A DNA stretch of 64,000 nucleotides from a virus. The position numbers and the translations under genes were made by a program. The notes under the pieces were generated by a model. The model ran no database searches, was not told the DNA's origin, and worked only from the letters and a program-made list of their open reading frames with translations. How positions within the stretch are numbered: the first letter of the stretch is position 1; every line of letters begins with the position of its first letter. Below are positions 1-8,372 of the stretch, one piece after another. The stretch is from the IMG/VR virus record IMGVR_UViG_3300022200_000020, positions 62,001 through 126,000 of that record. The stretch is one strand, 5' to 3'.

Positions 1-56
1 TAAAAGATTTAACTCTTTAAAATGCTTCTGTACATAAATTGACAAAGCGGTTATTA

Positions 57-206
57 TTATTTTTTCAGCCCGACCGTTCCATCATCAAATAATAATGGGG
101 TGTAATCTGCGGAAAGATTAGTATACAAGGAATAAGTTGAATCAGTTATTTCAAAATCTTCTTTTAATAAACCTATGTTTGTATGTTCTGAAAGATATAT
201 TATCAT
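57..206 (-). CDS. Small capsid-targeted-like protein (49 aa)
   Basis: A 49-codon frame starts at ATG (206) and ends with TAA at 57-59, directly after the stop of the upstream gene. It opens MIIYLSEH, almost the same opening as the next gene (MIIYINEN) and the protein encoded near 49.3 kb. The hydrophobic stretch ending in LSE resembles a T4 capsid-targeting peptide with a prohead-protease site. The remainder (two short acidic/aromatic segments) is not recognisable. Likely a very small internal head protein or a truncated relative of one. Confidence 0.55.
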   Translation of the reverse strand: MIIYLSEHTNIGLLKEDFEITDSTYSLYTNLSADYTPLLFDDGTVGLKK

Positions 207-207
207 T

Positions 208-945
208 TTAATTATTACTTATAGCTTTAAAATCTTTTGTTTCTCTTTCTACATTTTTATATTTATCTTCACCTGTTTTGGGGACTAATTTTTTGTTTAC
301 TATATGATAATTATCATCGTCTATTTCGCCTAAATTGGTATAATCAAAACCATGTAGAATTGCTATTTTTTGTACGGGGAATTTACCATAAACTGTTGCA
401 TATGCTGCTTGCCCCACCACTTCTGTAAAAAGTGCGGGGATTGCTAAGTTAGGGGCTAATTTAGCATGAACATTAAATGCTGCAATTTCACCTTTACCCC
501 CAAAACCAACGTTTGCTTGTATGTGAGTTAAATAATCATGGATTGTTCGCATAACAATATTATCCTCAACGGAAAATATCGGATGCTCAGAATAATCTAT
601 ATTTATTTTAAGTATACCTGTTTTTTGTACCTCTGATTTCATTTCAGGCTGTGTTTGATAGGGTTGACCTCCCTTTATATATTTGACATCAAATTTTCGA
701 CCTAAGATATTAAATGTTTTACCCTCATATGATTTATGTTCACTGACAAATAAAACATTAACTTTTGATAATAATCTTTTAAATAACGTATAATTTGAAT
801 TTTTTAATGAATCCCAATGTTTTTTAGCTCCGGGTTCTAATTCGGGGGCTTCCTCATAAGCTTTTGCAATTAATTCTAGATATTGAGAATAGTCACTTAA
901 CATCATTTTTTCACCTAATAGATTTTCATTTATATATATTATCAT
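208..945 (-). CDS. Conserved phage protein with HDxxxH motif and capsid-targeting-like N-terminus
   Basis: 245 aa. The N-terminus MIIYINEN fits the packaged-protein signature seen repeatedly in this window (cleavage expected after INE). The body holds a conserved phage-type block around residues 130-190: SVEDN, then IHDYLTHI, GFGGKGEIAAFNVHAK, and FTEVVGQAAY. The paired His/Asp/Glu residues suggest a metal-binding helical domain, but I do not know its activity. It is followed within 2 nt by the 49-aa gene that also has this N-terminus, so the two are probably co-transcribed and may both be head-internal proteins. Confidence 0.75.
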   Translation of the reverse strand: MIIYINENLLGEKMMLSDYSQYLELIAKAYEEAPELEPGAKKHWDSLKNSNYTLFKRLLSKVNVLFVSEHKSYEGKTFNILGRKFDVKYIKGGQPYQTQPEMKSEVQKTGILKINIDYSEHPIFSVEDNIVMRTIHDYLTHIQANVGFGGKGEIAAFNVHAKLAPNLAIPALFTEVVGQAAYATVYGKFPVQKIAILHGFDYTNLGEIDDDNYHIVNKKLVPKTGEDKYKNVERETKDFKAISNN

Positions 946-973
946 AATATAAAACTTTAAAATAAATAGTGTA

Positions 974-1390
974 ATGGAACAGTATTTTAATGCATATTTT
1001 ATAATAAATAAATTATCAGTAATTTTATCTCCTTATTTGAAAAATCAAAATATGAATAGATATTTGATAAATAATTCATATGATAACTTTATGATTATAA
1101 CTGCTTATGTTTCGAATGAAATAAATAAGATAGAAGAAAATAAAAAAAAGAATAAATTATTAAAAAAAGATATAAAAACTTATAAATATTTTAAATGCTA
1201 TGGAGCAGATAAAATAATAAATTATAAACATAGAGAGGATTCATTTATTGTATTTAATATCTCTAAACAGTATTCTTTAGAGTTATGCGAAAAATATAAA
1301 CAAGATTGTATACTGTGGGGAGAAAAAAATAAATTCCCTATTTTATTAGATAGATTTGGCAATGATTTGGCAGATATTAAAATAGTATAA
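974..1390 (+). CDS. DUF3293-like protein
   Basis: 138 aa. The motif order resembles DUF3293: FMIITAYVSNE near residue 40, a lysine-rich middle, EDSFIVFNIS near 88, and EKYKQDCILW near 110. DUF3293 has no established function. It is read divergently from the gene at 208-945; no clear -7 element was seen in the 28-nt gap. Family assignment is from motif memory. Confidence 0.6.
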   Translation: MEQYFNAYFIINKLSVILSPYLKNQNMNRYLINNSYDNFMIITAYVSNEINKIEENKKKNKLLKKDIKTYKYFKCYGADKIINYKHREDSFIVFNISKQYSLELCEKYKQDCILWGEKNKFPILLDRFGNDLADIKIV

Positions 1391-1417
1391 AAGGAATAAA
1401 ATTAAACCAATAATTAT

Positions 1418-1448
1418 TTGTTATTTTAAAAGTTTATCAGTATCTTTA
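1418..1448 (+). promoter_or_regulatory. Bacteroidota-type promoter
   Basis: TTG at 1418-1420, 20-nt spacer, TATCTTTA at 1441-1448. It lies 50 nt ahead of the HNH gene at 1498. Confidence 0.7.
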
Positions 1449-1497
1449 CAGTATCGAAAAACTTATTTTATTTATTTAACCGATAAAAAAATTTAAC

Positions 1498-2178
1498 ATG
1501 TACAAAAAATTAAAAAGAATTTCACTTGACGATTTTGTTAAGATGTTTGAGGATGAAAAAGCTTCATCTAGAAAATATAATTGGATAAAATTAATTAATT
1601 CAAGTAAACTTGTATGTCCTGTCAGTAGAGTAAAGGTATCTTACTGTAGTTATGATCAAAAAGAATCTGGAAGTTTGCATTATAATTTTTATAGTGAAGA
1701 TGAACTGTTATTTACTATTGATCACATAATCCCTTTATCTAAGGGAGGTACAAATGACATTGAGAATATTTGTCCGATGTTGGCAGAGTATAATTTTGCC
1801 AAAGTAGATGAGTTAACTGATATTATTAAAAATAGAAAAGAATATATTACTTGTGCGGCTATCTATTATCCAGAGATAGATTTAAGTGATGTTAGAAGTT
1901 CAATTAGTTATCCAAGCAATATTCAACAAGGCATTGTAGTTACTGGACATCGACACTCTAATTGTATAAACACAATGCTTGTTTTAAGAGGTATACGTTC
2001 AGTAGAGAGGTCTAATGACCCCAATGAAATAGTTACGGGGTGTTCTATTCAAGGATTTATGACTTCTAATAATAGGTTTGTTAATAGAAAAGAAGCTGCC
2101 ATAATAGCTTTAGCTGCGAAACAAATAGATGTTCTTAATTATAGTAAGACAGAATTATATAGTGAAGATTTATATTAA
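1498..2178 (+). CDS. HNH endonuclease
   Basis: 226 aa. An HNH core sits at about residues 70-105: FTIDHIIPLSKGG supplies the first His pair, then NDIENICPM and the final N-x-x-K segment. A CPVSRVKVSYC segment upstream and ICPM downstream could hold a structural zinc. The C-terminal third is unassigned. Free-standing HNH proteins are common phage homing or packaging-linked nucleases; no intron or split target gene is visible here. A promoter with exact spacing precedes it. Confidence 0.8.
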   Translation: MYKKLKRISLDDFVKMFEDEKASSRKYNWIKLINSSKLVCPVSRVKVSYCSYDQKESGSLHYNFYSEDELLFTIDHIIPLSKGGTNDIENICPMLAEYNFAKVDELTDIIKNRKEYITCAAIYYPEIDLSDVRSSISYPSNIQQGIVVTGHRHSNCINTMLVLRGIRSVERSNDPNEIVTGCSIQGFMTSNNRFVNRKEAAIIALAAKQIDVLNYSKTELYSEDLY

Positions 2179-2280
2179 GATTAACTCATCAAAAGAAAAA
2201 GCTATTAATGATAGTCTAAATTTGTTGTGAAAAATTTTATTACTTATGTTTTTAAGTTTCTTTATAAAAAAATAAAATAA

Positions 2281-2520
2281 ATGAAAAAGTTAATAGGAAA
2301 GATTATGGCTAGACTCAGTAAAAAAACATTATTAGTTATAACTGATAGTAATTGTGAATCACAGCAAGATAATAATGGGGATTTAGTTCCGCTTATTTGG
2401 ATGATTGAAAATTTAAAAAGAAGAGAAGGTGGTTGCACAATGAATGAACTTGTTGTAGAAGCAAAAAGAAATTTTGAAGGAATAGAACAAATTAAACAGA
2501 TTACTATTCATTCAACATAA
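2281..2520 (+). CDS. Hypothetical small protein (79 aa)
   Basis: 79 aa, basic N-terminus and a central NLKRREGGCTMNELVVEAKR segment. Not recognised. It is the first of a closely spaced plus-strand run (2281-4048) leading into proteins with capsid-targeting-like N-termini. The 100-nt gap before it shows no exact -7 motif. Confidence 0.6.
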   Translation: MKKLIGKIMARLSKKTLLVITDSNCESQQDNNGDLVPLIWMIENLKRREGGCTMNELVVEAKRNFEGIEQIKQITIHST

Positions 2521-2544
2521 TTTACAAACAAAACAAACCTTAAT

Positions 2545-2772
2545 ATGATAGACAAGCAAGTAGAAATCTATTTTAATAGTGAACAGGTAGCGGATAAGAT
2601 AGATTTAGATATATTTTATCTGACTCAATTTATGAAAAACATAGAAGATTCAGAGATTGACTGGGAAAGTTCATCTTTATGTTATCCTCATAAAGAATGT
2701 TTCATGGCTCATCAATGGGGTTTAACCTATAGTTATGATGGGCAGGATTTTACTTATAAAAATGATATGTAA
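2545..2772 (+). CDS. Hypothetical small acidic protein (75 aa)
   Basis: 75 aa, acidic (WESSS, NIEDSEIDW), ending in a DGQDFTYK segment. Not recognised. Spacing of 25 nt to the upstream gene and 31 nt to the next supports one operon. Confidence 0.6.
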   Translation: MIDKQVEIYFNSEQVADKIDLDIFYLTQFMKNIEDSEIDWESSSLCYPHKECFMAHQWGLTYSYDGQDFTYKNDM

Positions 2773-2802
2773 TTTATCATAAAAAACCCTATTTTTTTTA
2801 AA

Positions 2803-3282
2803 ATGGTTATTATATTAGAAAGTGAATTAGAAATGCTTGGTTATCATTGCACAAAAAGAGAACTCAACGGTGATTTCCAAGGCGATATAAGCGGTGAGTA
2901 TACCGCCCGATTTTTAAGATCATTTATAGATATTATTAAAAGTAATCATCTATATAATGAGTTTAAAAATTTATTAAAAGAGGAGAATGATTTCTACGAA
3001 GAGGAGGATCAAAATGAAAAAATAATAGATATAGATCATTTAATAGATGAATTACCTATTTATGAATATGAACAAGAAGCATATGATGTTATAGCAGCTA
3101 TTTTTGATAATTTAAGTTTAAATATTATTTTTACAAATGATTCACCATTGAAACAATATGGTGAATTTTGTTATAAAGTTAGAGTGCTTAATAGAAATTA
3201 TGTTCGTGCAGAAGATGGAGGTGAAATATTAGCAAACGTATATATCATTTGGAATAAAACAAATAAATTTATATTATCTTAA
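2803..3282 (+). CDS. Putative packaged ADP-ribosyltransferase-like protein
   Basis: 159 aa. It opens MVIILESE, a candidate capsid-targeting peptide (cut after ILE), then immediately reads LGYHCTKREL. That position and pattern match the YHGT-type first motif of phage ADP-ribosyltransferases in this window (18531, 49264), with Cys in place of Gly. A Y-rich middle and an ANVYIIW strand near the C-terminus would fit the rest of such a fold. The catalytic Glu cannot be placed with confidence. The next gene starts 2 nt after the stop, so the two are coupled. Confidence 0.55.
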   Translation: MVIILESELEMLGYHCTKRELNGDFQGDISGEYTARFLRSFIDIIKSNHLYNEFKNLLKEENDFYEEEDQNEKIIDIDHLIDELPIYEYEQEAYDVIAAIFDNLSLNIIFTNDSPLKQYGEFCYKVRVLNRNYVRAEDGGEILANVYIIWNKTNKFILS

Positions 3283-3283
3283 T

Positions 3284-4048
3284 ATGTTATTTTTTATAGA
3301 CGAAGCATTAGAAAAAAGAGTTATAGGTTATTATTCTACTGATAAAGAATATAAGGCGGGTGATATTGTAACAATTGAGAGAAATATTGAAAATCACAAA
3401 CATTGGCCATTAAGAAAAAAGATATTGGAAAAATGTTTTGAATTAGTTAGATCAGGGATGTTCCCTAAAAAAAATAGTAGATTAAAATGTATATTTGTTA
3501 ATCCCACAAAAAAAAATAGATTTAGCAGAATAGCATCTAAAACGTATGTCGTTGAAATATTAGGAGAACGTAATTATGTTGATTCTATGTTAGTCGATGA
3601 TTTAATGGATAATATATCAGATACTGTTGATTTAGATAAAGCAAGGGAATTAGCAGTTGATAATTTAGATATAATAAGAGCTTACTGGGAAGGTAAAATA
3701 AATAATCGCTCCGATGTTGAAATTTTATGCGAACGAGTAAAGATTATAGAAAAAGCAGATTATGATATTTCTAAGGGAGATATTATTCAATTAAAAAAAG
3801 AACAAGAGGTAATTTATTATACTGCAACAAATGAATATAAAAAATATAAGTATACAGATTATGATGATCTGGGGACAGACATATTTAAAAAAGTAAAACT
3901 ACCAAGAGGGACAAAAATTCATATTGATTATTTACCTAAACGAAATGGTAAAAAATATCATTTAAGTGGATATATAATTGGTAATAAAAATAGGGATATT
4001 ATATCTTTTGATATTGATCTAAATGATGTGATAGTAGAGAAGTCCTAG
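3284..4048 (+). CDS. Putative packaged ADP-ribosyltransferase-like (DUF2441-like) protein
   Basis: 254 aa. The N-terminus MLFFIDEA fits the capsid-targeting pattern (hydrophobic run ending in DE). It is followed by VIGYYSTDKEYKAGD, a first-strand motif like that of DUF2441/ADP-ribosyltransferase proteins. Further matches are the CIFVNPTKK strand near 70, YVVEILGERNYVDSM near 90 and the AYWEGK motif near 135, which is typical of this group. The last 90 residues look like a separate beta-rich tail. If packaged, it would be injected and modify host proteins or nucleic acids, as T4 Alt does. Function is inferred. Confidence 0.55.
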   Translation: MLFFIDEALEKRVIGYYSTDKEYKAGDIVTIERNIENHKHWPLRKKILEKCFELVRSGMFPKKNSRLKCIFVNPTKKNRFSRIASKTYVVEILGERNYVDSMLVDDLMDNISDTVDLDKARELAVDNLDIIRAYWEGKINNRSDVEILCERVKIIEKADYDISKGDIIQLKKEQEVIYYTATNEYKKYKYTDYDDLGTDIFKKVKLPRGTKIHIDYLPKRNGKKYHLSGYIIGNKNRDIISFDIDLNDVIVEKS

Positions 4049-4090
4049 TTTAATAAACGTTTCACTATATTTATATTTAAATAAAAAATA

Positions 4091-6340
4091 ATGAAAAATT
4101 TATTATTATCATTGTTGTGTATTTTATTTTCTGTTAGTTTGTTTTCACAGAATTTATTTACAAAAATACCAACAGTCAAAGTACTTGATTTAACAAAGTA
4201 CGAAGTTTTAGCTATAAATAATAGTGTTTTAGATCAGATTAAGGAACAATCTAAAGATGATTTAGCAATGGTTATCCCATTTGATAATTACTATTTAGAT
4301 TTAATTCTTACTAAAGACGACATTGAATTACCAATGATAAAAACTTCTTCTGGTAAGTCAGTGTTAGTTGATGATTTACAGGCATATTCAGGTATTGTTG
4401 CAAATGATCCATTGTCGGCTGCAAATATTTATTTTCTGGATGGTGAAGTTATGGGGATTGTTACAAGAGGAGAAGAAAGAATTGTTCTTCAAAAACAGGA
4501 TGCAAATTATATTGTTTTTGAAGATAAGAATGTTTTTAAAAATGAACCTTTTACTTGTGGCACCAACACTGATGGTATAACAGTTCAAAATTTAATAACA
4601 GAGTTTGCAGTAAGTGATGTATGTACAAAAGTATATCTTGAGGTTGATAATGATATTTTCAAGCAAAAAGGTAGTGTAGCCAATACAGCTAAATATATTA
4701 CAAGTTTGTTTGATCAAGTAAAACAACTTTATGCAAATGATGGCTTGAAAATTGCCATATCTGAAATGTTTATCTGGGATACTCCCAGCCCTTATGTTAC
4801 AGGGGGTAGTGGTGAAATGTTGACACAATTTTATAATTATCGAACAGATTATAATGGTGACGTGGCACAATTACTTTCTTATAAATCTAGTGGAGGTATT
4901 GCGTTTGTTGATGTTTTATGCAATACCAATAAAAAGGTAAAAACTTCTTTTTGTTCTATTCAATCTACATACTTAAATGTTCCAACATATTCATGGTCAG
5001 TTATGGTTATGGCACACGAGTTAGGACATAATTTTGGATCACCCCATACACATGATTGTGCATGGAACGGAAATAATACAGCGATAGATAATTGTGTTCA
5101 AACAAACTGTGCATCAAATGGCATTCCTTCAGCAGGTGGAACAATAATGAGTTATTGCCATTTAAACAGTGTAGGGATTAATTTTAGATTAGGTTTTGGT
5201 GAACAACCCTCTAACCTTATGAGAAGCCGTGTAGCCAGTGCTAATTGTTTAACCGTGTGTGATAACGGTGGAGGTGGCGATAATCCACCACAAGACACCT
5301 CTGGGCTTAATGAGTTAAGATTTACACTTAAATTAGATACTTATAGTCCAGAAATTTCATGGCAGTTAGTTGGTACAGATAAAAAGGTTTTCTACGAAGG
5401 AAAAAACTATAATAAAACACAGGCAAATCTTTATGTTTTAGATACTTTCTTTTTACCTAGTGGATGTTATTCTTTAATTGTTTTGGATTCATATGGTGAT
5501 GGACTTTGCTGTAAGTATGGGAGTGGTTTTTATTCTCTGAAAAGCTTAGATGATAAAGTTTTAGCTTTTGGTAATGAATTTGGTAAAACTTCTGAGACAA
5601 GTTTTTGTCTTGAAGGGGCTAAAGAAGAATGTTTAATTAATTTTAATGAAAATAAGCTTTTTTCTTATGGTACTAACCAAGATGCAGGTACAGTTGAAAT
5701 TATTGAAAATGGATATGGCATTATGTTGAAAGATAATGCTTGGAAAGCAATTGATTCAAAATATAACATGACAAATAACACTATGCTTAGTTTTGAATTT
5801 AAATCTAGCATAGAAGGAGAAATTCACGGTATTGGACTAGATGACAACGATATTATTTCATCTAATTTAACATTTAAAGTATTTGGTACACAAAATTGGG
5901 GTATTTTAAATTTTGATAATTATGTACTCAATCAAGAATATCGTTATTATGAAATTCCCATCGGGAAATATTATGTATTGAATGCTTCAAAATTGTTTTT
6001 TGTAGCTGATCAAGATGGTGGGACAAGAAATGGTAATTCATATTTCAAAAATGTCCGACTATACGAAGCGGGTGACTGCAATGTTGCTAACCCTACATCT
6101 AACATTGTAGAAAATAAAGTGGCAATAACAATTGATTCTAAAATTATGACTGTAAGTTTTTCTAATTTACAACATGATATTTTATATACAATCTTTGACG
6201 AAAAGAATTATATTACTGAAACAGGTGTTGTTAACAGTGAAAACTTTAAAGTTGATTTAAACGAATATCAACAAGGAGAATATAAGTTTGTTGTAACAAA
6301 TTACGGTCTTGTCACAGAAAAGAATTTTACTATTGAGTAA
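4091..6340 (+). CDS. Secreted reprolysin-type (M12B-like) zinc metalloprotease
   Basis: 749 aa. Residues 1-20 form a signal peptide (MKNLLLSLLCILFSVSLFSQ). A metzincin active site, HELGHNFGSPHTHDC, lies near residue 310: HExxHxxGxxH supplies the three zinc His and the catalytic Glu. IMSYCH about 40 residues later is the Met-turn. A GGGGDNPPQ linker leads to beta-sandwich-like C-terminal domains (LRFTLKLDTYSPE, SCYSLIVLDSYGDGLC). The last 75 residues (YTIFDEKNYITETG, GEYKFVV) resemble a type IX secretion sorting domain, which would fit Bacteroidota export. It ends in a strong terminator. An exported protease of this size is unusual cargo for a phage. Confidence 0.88.
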   Translation: MKNLLLSLLCILFSVSLFSQNLFTKIPTVKVLDLTKYEVLAINNSVLDQIKEQSKDDLAMVIPFDNYYLDLILTKDDIELPMIKTSSGKSVLVDDLQAYSGIVANDPLSAANIYFLDGEVMGIVTRGEERIVLQKQDANYIVFEDKNVFKNEPFTCGTNTDGITVQNLITEFAVSDVCTKVYLEVDNDIFKQKGSVANTAKYITSLFDQVKQLYANDGLKIAISEMFIWDTPSPYVTGGSGEMLTQFYNYRTDYNGDVAQLLSYKSSGGIAFVDVLCNTNKKVKTSFCSIQSTYLNVPTYSWSVMVMAHELGHNFGSPHTHDCAWNGNNTAIDNCVQTNCASNGIPSAGGTIMSYCHLNSVGINFRLGFGEQPSNLMRSRVASANCLTVCDNGGGGDNPPQDTSGLNELRFTLKLDTYSPEISWQLVGTDKKVFYEGKNYNKTQANLYVLDTFFLPSGCYSLIVLDSYGDGLCCKYGSGFYSLKSLDDKVLAFGNEFGKTSETSFCLEGAKEECLINFNENKLFSYGTNQDAGTVEIIENGYGIMLKDNAWKAIDSKYNMTNNTMLSFEFKSSIEGEIHGIGLDDNDIISSNLTFKVFGTQNWGILNFDNYVLNQEYRYYEIPIGKYYVLNASKLFFVADQDGGTRNGNSYFKNVRLYEAGDCNVANPTSNIVENKVAITIDSKIMTVSFSNLQHDILYTIFDEKNYITETGVVNSENFKVDLNEYQQGEYKFVVTNYGLVTEKNFTIE

Positions 6341-6360
6341 ATTTCTTTTTTCTTAATAAA

Positions 6361-6397
6361 AAACTCCCAGTAAATTGTTTTTATTGGGAGTTTTTAT
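6361..6397 (+). terminator. Intrinsic terminator after the metalloprotease
   Basis: ACTCCCA(g)TAAA pairs with TTTATTGGGAGT and is followed by a T run. Confidence 0.85.
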
Positions 6398-6493
6398 ATT
6401 TTTTAAATTTCAAAAATATATATTTCTTTTATAGAGAAGGAATGTAATTTTTGTCCGAAAAAAGTGATAAATCATAATATTTAAAGAAAAAAT

Positions 6494-6524
6494 TTGTATT
6501 TCTAAATATTTTTACATATTTTTG
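6494..6524 (+). promoter_or_regulatory. Bacteroidota-type promoter
   Basis: TTG 6494-6496, 20-nt spacer, TATTTTTG 6517-6524, 24 nt ahead of the NUDIX start. Confidence 0.7.
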
Positions 6525-6547
6525 TTTTTTTTAAAGCAATATTTCAT

Positions 6548-6886
6548 ATGGAACTCACAGTAGGAATTATATTAGCGGAAAATAACAAAATGTTATTAGT
6601 ACATCCCACTGGGGCGAATTTTTGGAATATTCCTAAAGGAATACAGGAAGATGGTGAAACAGATTGGGTTACTGCGAAAAGAGAGTTGCATGAAGAAACT
6701 AATATTAATTTAGCTGATTATAACTATTCCATAATAAAAGAATCAGCTTTTTATAAATATAAAAAAAGATCAAAATACGCAAAAGCATTTTTGGTTATTT
6801 TAAATGAAAAAATAAAAAGAGAATTAAAATGTAATACATTTTTTGACAATTTTGACAAGGGTAATATTATTGCCACCCATGATTGA
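6548..6886 (+). CDS. NUDIX hydrolase, short
   Basis: 112 aa. The NUDIX box runs from G at about 31 (PKGIQEDGETDW) to KRELHEETNI, matching Gx5Ex7REUxEE with N in place of the usual G. The N-terminal strand TVGIILAENNKMLLVHP is typical. The protein ends soon after a YAKAFLVIL strand, shorter than most NUDIX proteins (130-150 aa), so the C-terminus may be lost. Substrate (ADP-ribose, NADH, capped RNA or dNTP) cannot be told from sequence. Its last codons overlap the start of the next, stop-interrupted frame (ATG at 6879). Confidence 0.82.
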   Translation: MELTVGIILAENNKMLLVHPTGANFWNIPKGIQEDGETDWVTAKRELHEETNINLADYNYSIIKESAFYKYKKRSKYAKAFLVILNEKIKRELKCNTFFDNFDKGNIIATHD

Positions 6887-7079
6887 ATTATTTAATTAGT
6901 TAACTTCTGATGTACAGCATCAGATTTTAGAACTAATAAAATCAGATATTATAACTGTGTTATAACAGTTGGAAGAAAAAAAACTTTCAAAACCAATTGA
7001 TTATGAACAACATTTAGAAACAATTAATAATTTAATAAAAACTTGTAAAAATGAATTCATATCCAAACTTGGAAATTAG
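6879..7079 (+). pseudogene. Small gene with in-frame TAG and TAA
   Basis: ATG at 6879 overlaps the NUDIX stop. One uninterrupted register runs to TAG at 7077-7079 except for TAG at 6897-6899 and TAA at 6963-6965. Between the stops the peptide is coherent (DVQHQILELIKSD, then QLEEKKLSKPIDYEQHLE). Both stops sit where a Gln codon would read naturally. Not recognised. No frameshift is needed to read it, so either two nonsense mutations, a sequence problem or readthrough. Confidence 0.5.
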
Positions 7080-7329
7080 CTTAGAAGATCAATTGAATAT
7101 TTGGGAAAAAGTTAATAAATGTAAAACATAAAAAGAGTTATCTGATATTATCTTAGAATTATCAGATAATACGGGTGCCATCAAGGGGAAATCATATTCT
7201 CATAATGCAGAGGTGATGGCACAAGAATGCCTTAATTTTTCACCAATCAACTATAATTCACTTACAAGAAAACATGGAATTAGAGCACAGGCAATGCTCA
7301 TTTATTACTATAACCAAAAGAATAATTAA
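7051..7329 (+). pseudogene. Small gene with an in-frame TAA
   Basis: ATG at 7051, overlapping the previous frame by 29 nt, reads 92 codons to TAA at 7327-7329. TAA at 7129-7131 splits it after NKCKT, and the text resumes KELSDIILELSDNTGA in the same register. The C-terminal half contains AEVMAQECLNFSP and HGIRAQAMLIYYYN. Not recognised. One of several genes here with a single stop at a plausible Gln position. Confidence 0.5.
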
Positions 7330-7334
7330 ATTGC

Positions 7335-7365
7335 TTGTATTATTAACATATTTAACTTATCTTTG
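7335..7365 (+). promoter_or_regulatory. Bacteroidota-type promoter
   Basis: TTG 7335-7337, 20-nt spacer, TATCTTTG 7358-7365. It fixes the start of the next gene at 7382, since the longer frame would begin upstream of the transcript. Confidence 0.75.
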
Positions 7366-7381
7366 TAAAAAAAATAACTAT

Positions 7382-7822
7382 ATGAACATTTTAAAAAATT
7401 TGTTTTGTTCTTCAATCCAAAAAGAACTTGAAAATACTAAGCGTAAATTAGAATTGGTAACAAGTAATTATAATACTTTTATAGTTGCAGTAACGCAAAA
7501 TCGAGATTTATCATCACAGAGAAATGTTGAAACATTAATTGATGCCGCAACTGAACAAGTAGATAGAACATCATTGAGTATCTATGACTTTAAAAGTTGT
7601 ATTCACTTACAAGTAGAAACCCTATTGTATCAGAATAGCTTAAAGAACCCTGTACAAAAAGAACTTCAACGACAAATTCAATTGTTGACTATGATGATGC
7701 AAATGGCAAAAAAAATTAATATGTCATTTTTCGATGATGACAATGCTTATGACATATATACTACTTTCGATGGAGATGTTGATAAATGGTTATTCAACTT
7801 AAATATGGTAGTAGGGGAATAA
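7382..7822 (+). CDS. Hypothetical helical protein
   Basis: 146 aa from the ATG just after the promoter. Mostly alpha-helical and Gln-rich (QKELENTKRKLELV, QKELQRQIQLLTMMM), ending in an acidic FDDDNAYD segment. Not recognised. It is followed within 6 nt by a GC-rich structured RNA element with a U-rich tail. Confidence 0.65.
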   Translation: MNILKNLFCSSIQKELENTKRKLELVTSNYNTFIVAVTQNRDLSSQRNVETLIDAATEQVDRTSLSIYDFKSCIHLQVETLLYQNSLKNPVQKELQRQIQLLTMMMQMAKKINMSFFDDDNAYDIYTTFDGDVDKWLFNLNMVVGE

Positions 7823-7827
7823 TAAAA

Positions 7828-7914
7828 GGGGGAAAGCACCAAAGACACCCGCACGTCGGTTGGTGAAGGGCAAACAGCGGGCTAGTGCCCTGAAAGCTTC
7901 CCCCATTTTTTAAT
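7828..7914 (+). ncRNA. GC-rich structured RNA, three-way junction with complementary loops
   Basis: In an otherwise AT-rich region, GGGGGAAAGC pairs with GCTTCCCCC to close a junction carrying two hairpins: CACCAA/TTGGTG and GGGCA/TGCCC. The loop of the first holds CCCGC and the second holds GCGGG, so a kissing interaction is possible. The outer helix is followed by ATTTTTT, so it also ends like a terminator. Could be a small RNA, a riboswitch-like 5' element of the next gene, or an ornate terminator. Confidence 0.65.
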
Positions 7915-7932
7915 TTAATTAAAACATTTTTT

Positions 7933-8169
7933 ATGGAAACTGCTCTTATAGAAGAATTTCTTCAGAAAAAAAATGAATTTGAACAACCCGAAGCAAATCT
8001 CTATAATCATTATAAACAAATAGTTTTAGAGAAATTAAAAACTGTAAAATGCGTAGAAGATATTATAGATATAAAAGAATTATTAAGGGTGGTTCCTTAC
8101 TGTGCATCGAAAGTTCTTTTATTTAGAATGCTTATTTTAGCAGAAGAAAAATATAAAAATAACTTATGA
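7933..8169 (+). CDS. Hypothetical protein (78 aa)
   Basis: 78 aa, helical and charged (LIEEFLQKKNEFEQPE, ILAEEKYKNNL). Not recognised. Its stop overlaps the start of the next gene (TTATGA), indicating translational coupling. Confidence 0.6.
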   Translation: METALIEEFLQKKNEFEQPEANLYNHYKQIVLEKLKTVKCVEDIIDIKELLRVVPYCASKVLLFRMLILAEEKYKNNL

Positions 8170-8372
8170 AAAATAATAAAACATTGCAAAAAGTCAGTGC
8201 TACTAAAGATGATAGTGGCCATTGGTATGTTATTCCTGATGGAATGCTTAGTGAATTTAGATCAGATGAAGATAATGCCTCTATGGTAGATAGTGGCCAA
8301 TTTGATGATAAATGGGGAGGTTATAGAACTGGGGGAGATATAAATAAAGTACAACTATGGGCAGAAATTTAA
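8166..8372 (+). CDS. Conserved phage small protein (68 aa)
   Basis: 68 aa with the compact pattern SATKDDSGHWYVIPD, MLSEFRSDED, WGGYRTGGD, LWAEI, which I associate with small phage proteins of unknown function. Overlaps both neighbours by a few bases. Confidence 0.65.
   Translation: MKNNKTLQKVSATKDDSGHWYVIPDGMLSEFRSDEDNASMVDSGQFDDKWGGYRTGGDINKVQLWAEI

Noticed and set aside
7828-7914. Purine riboswitch
   Set aside because: The three-way junction and loop pairing are similar, but the conserved core bases of that class are absent.
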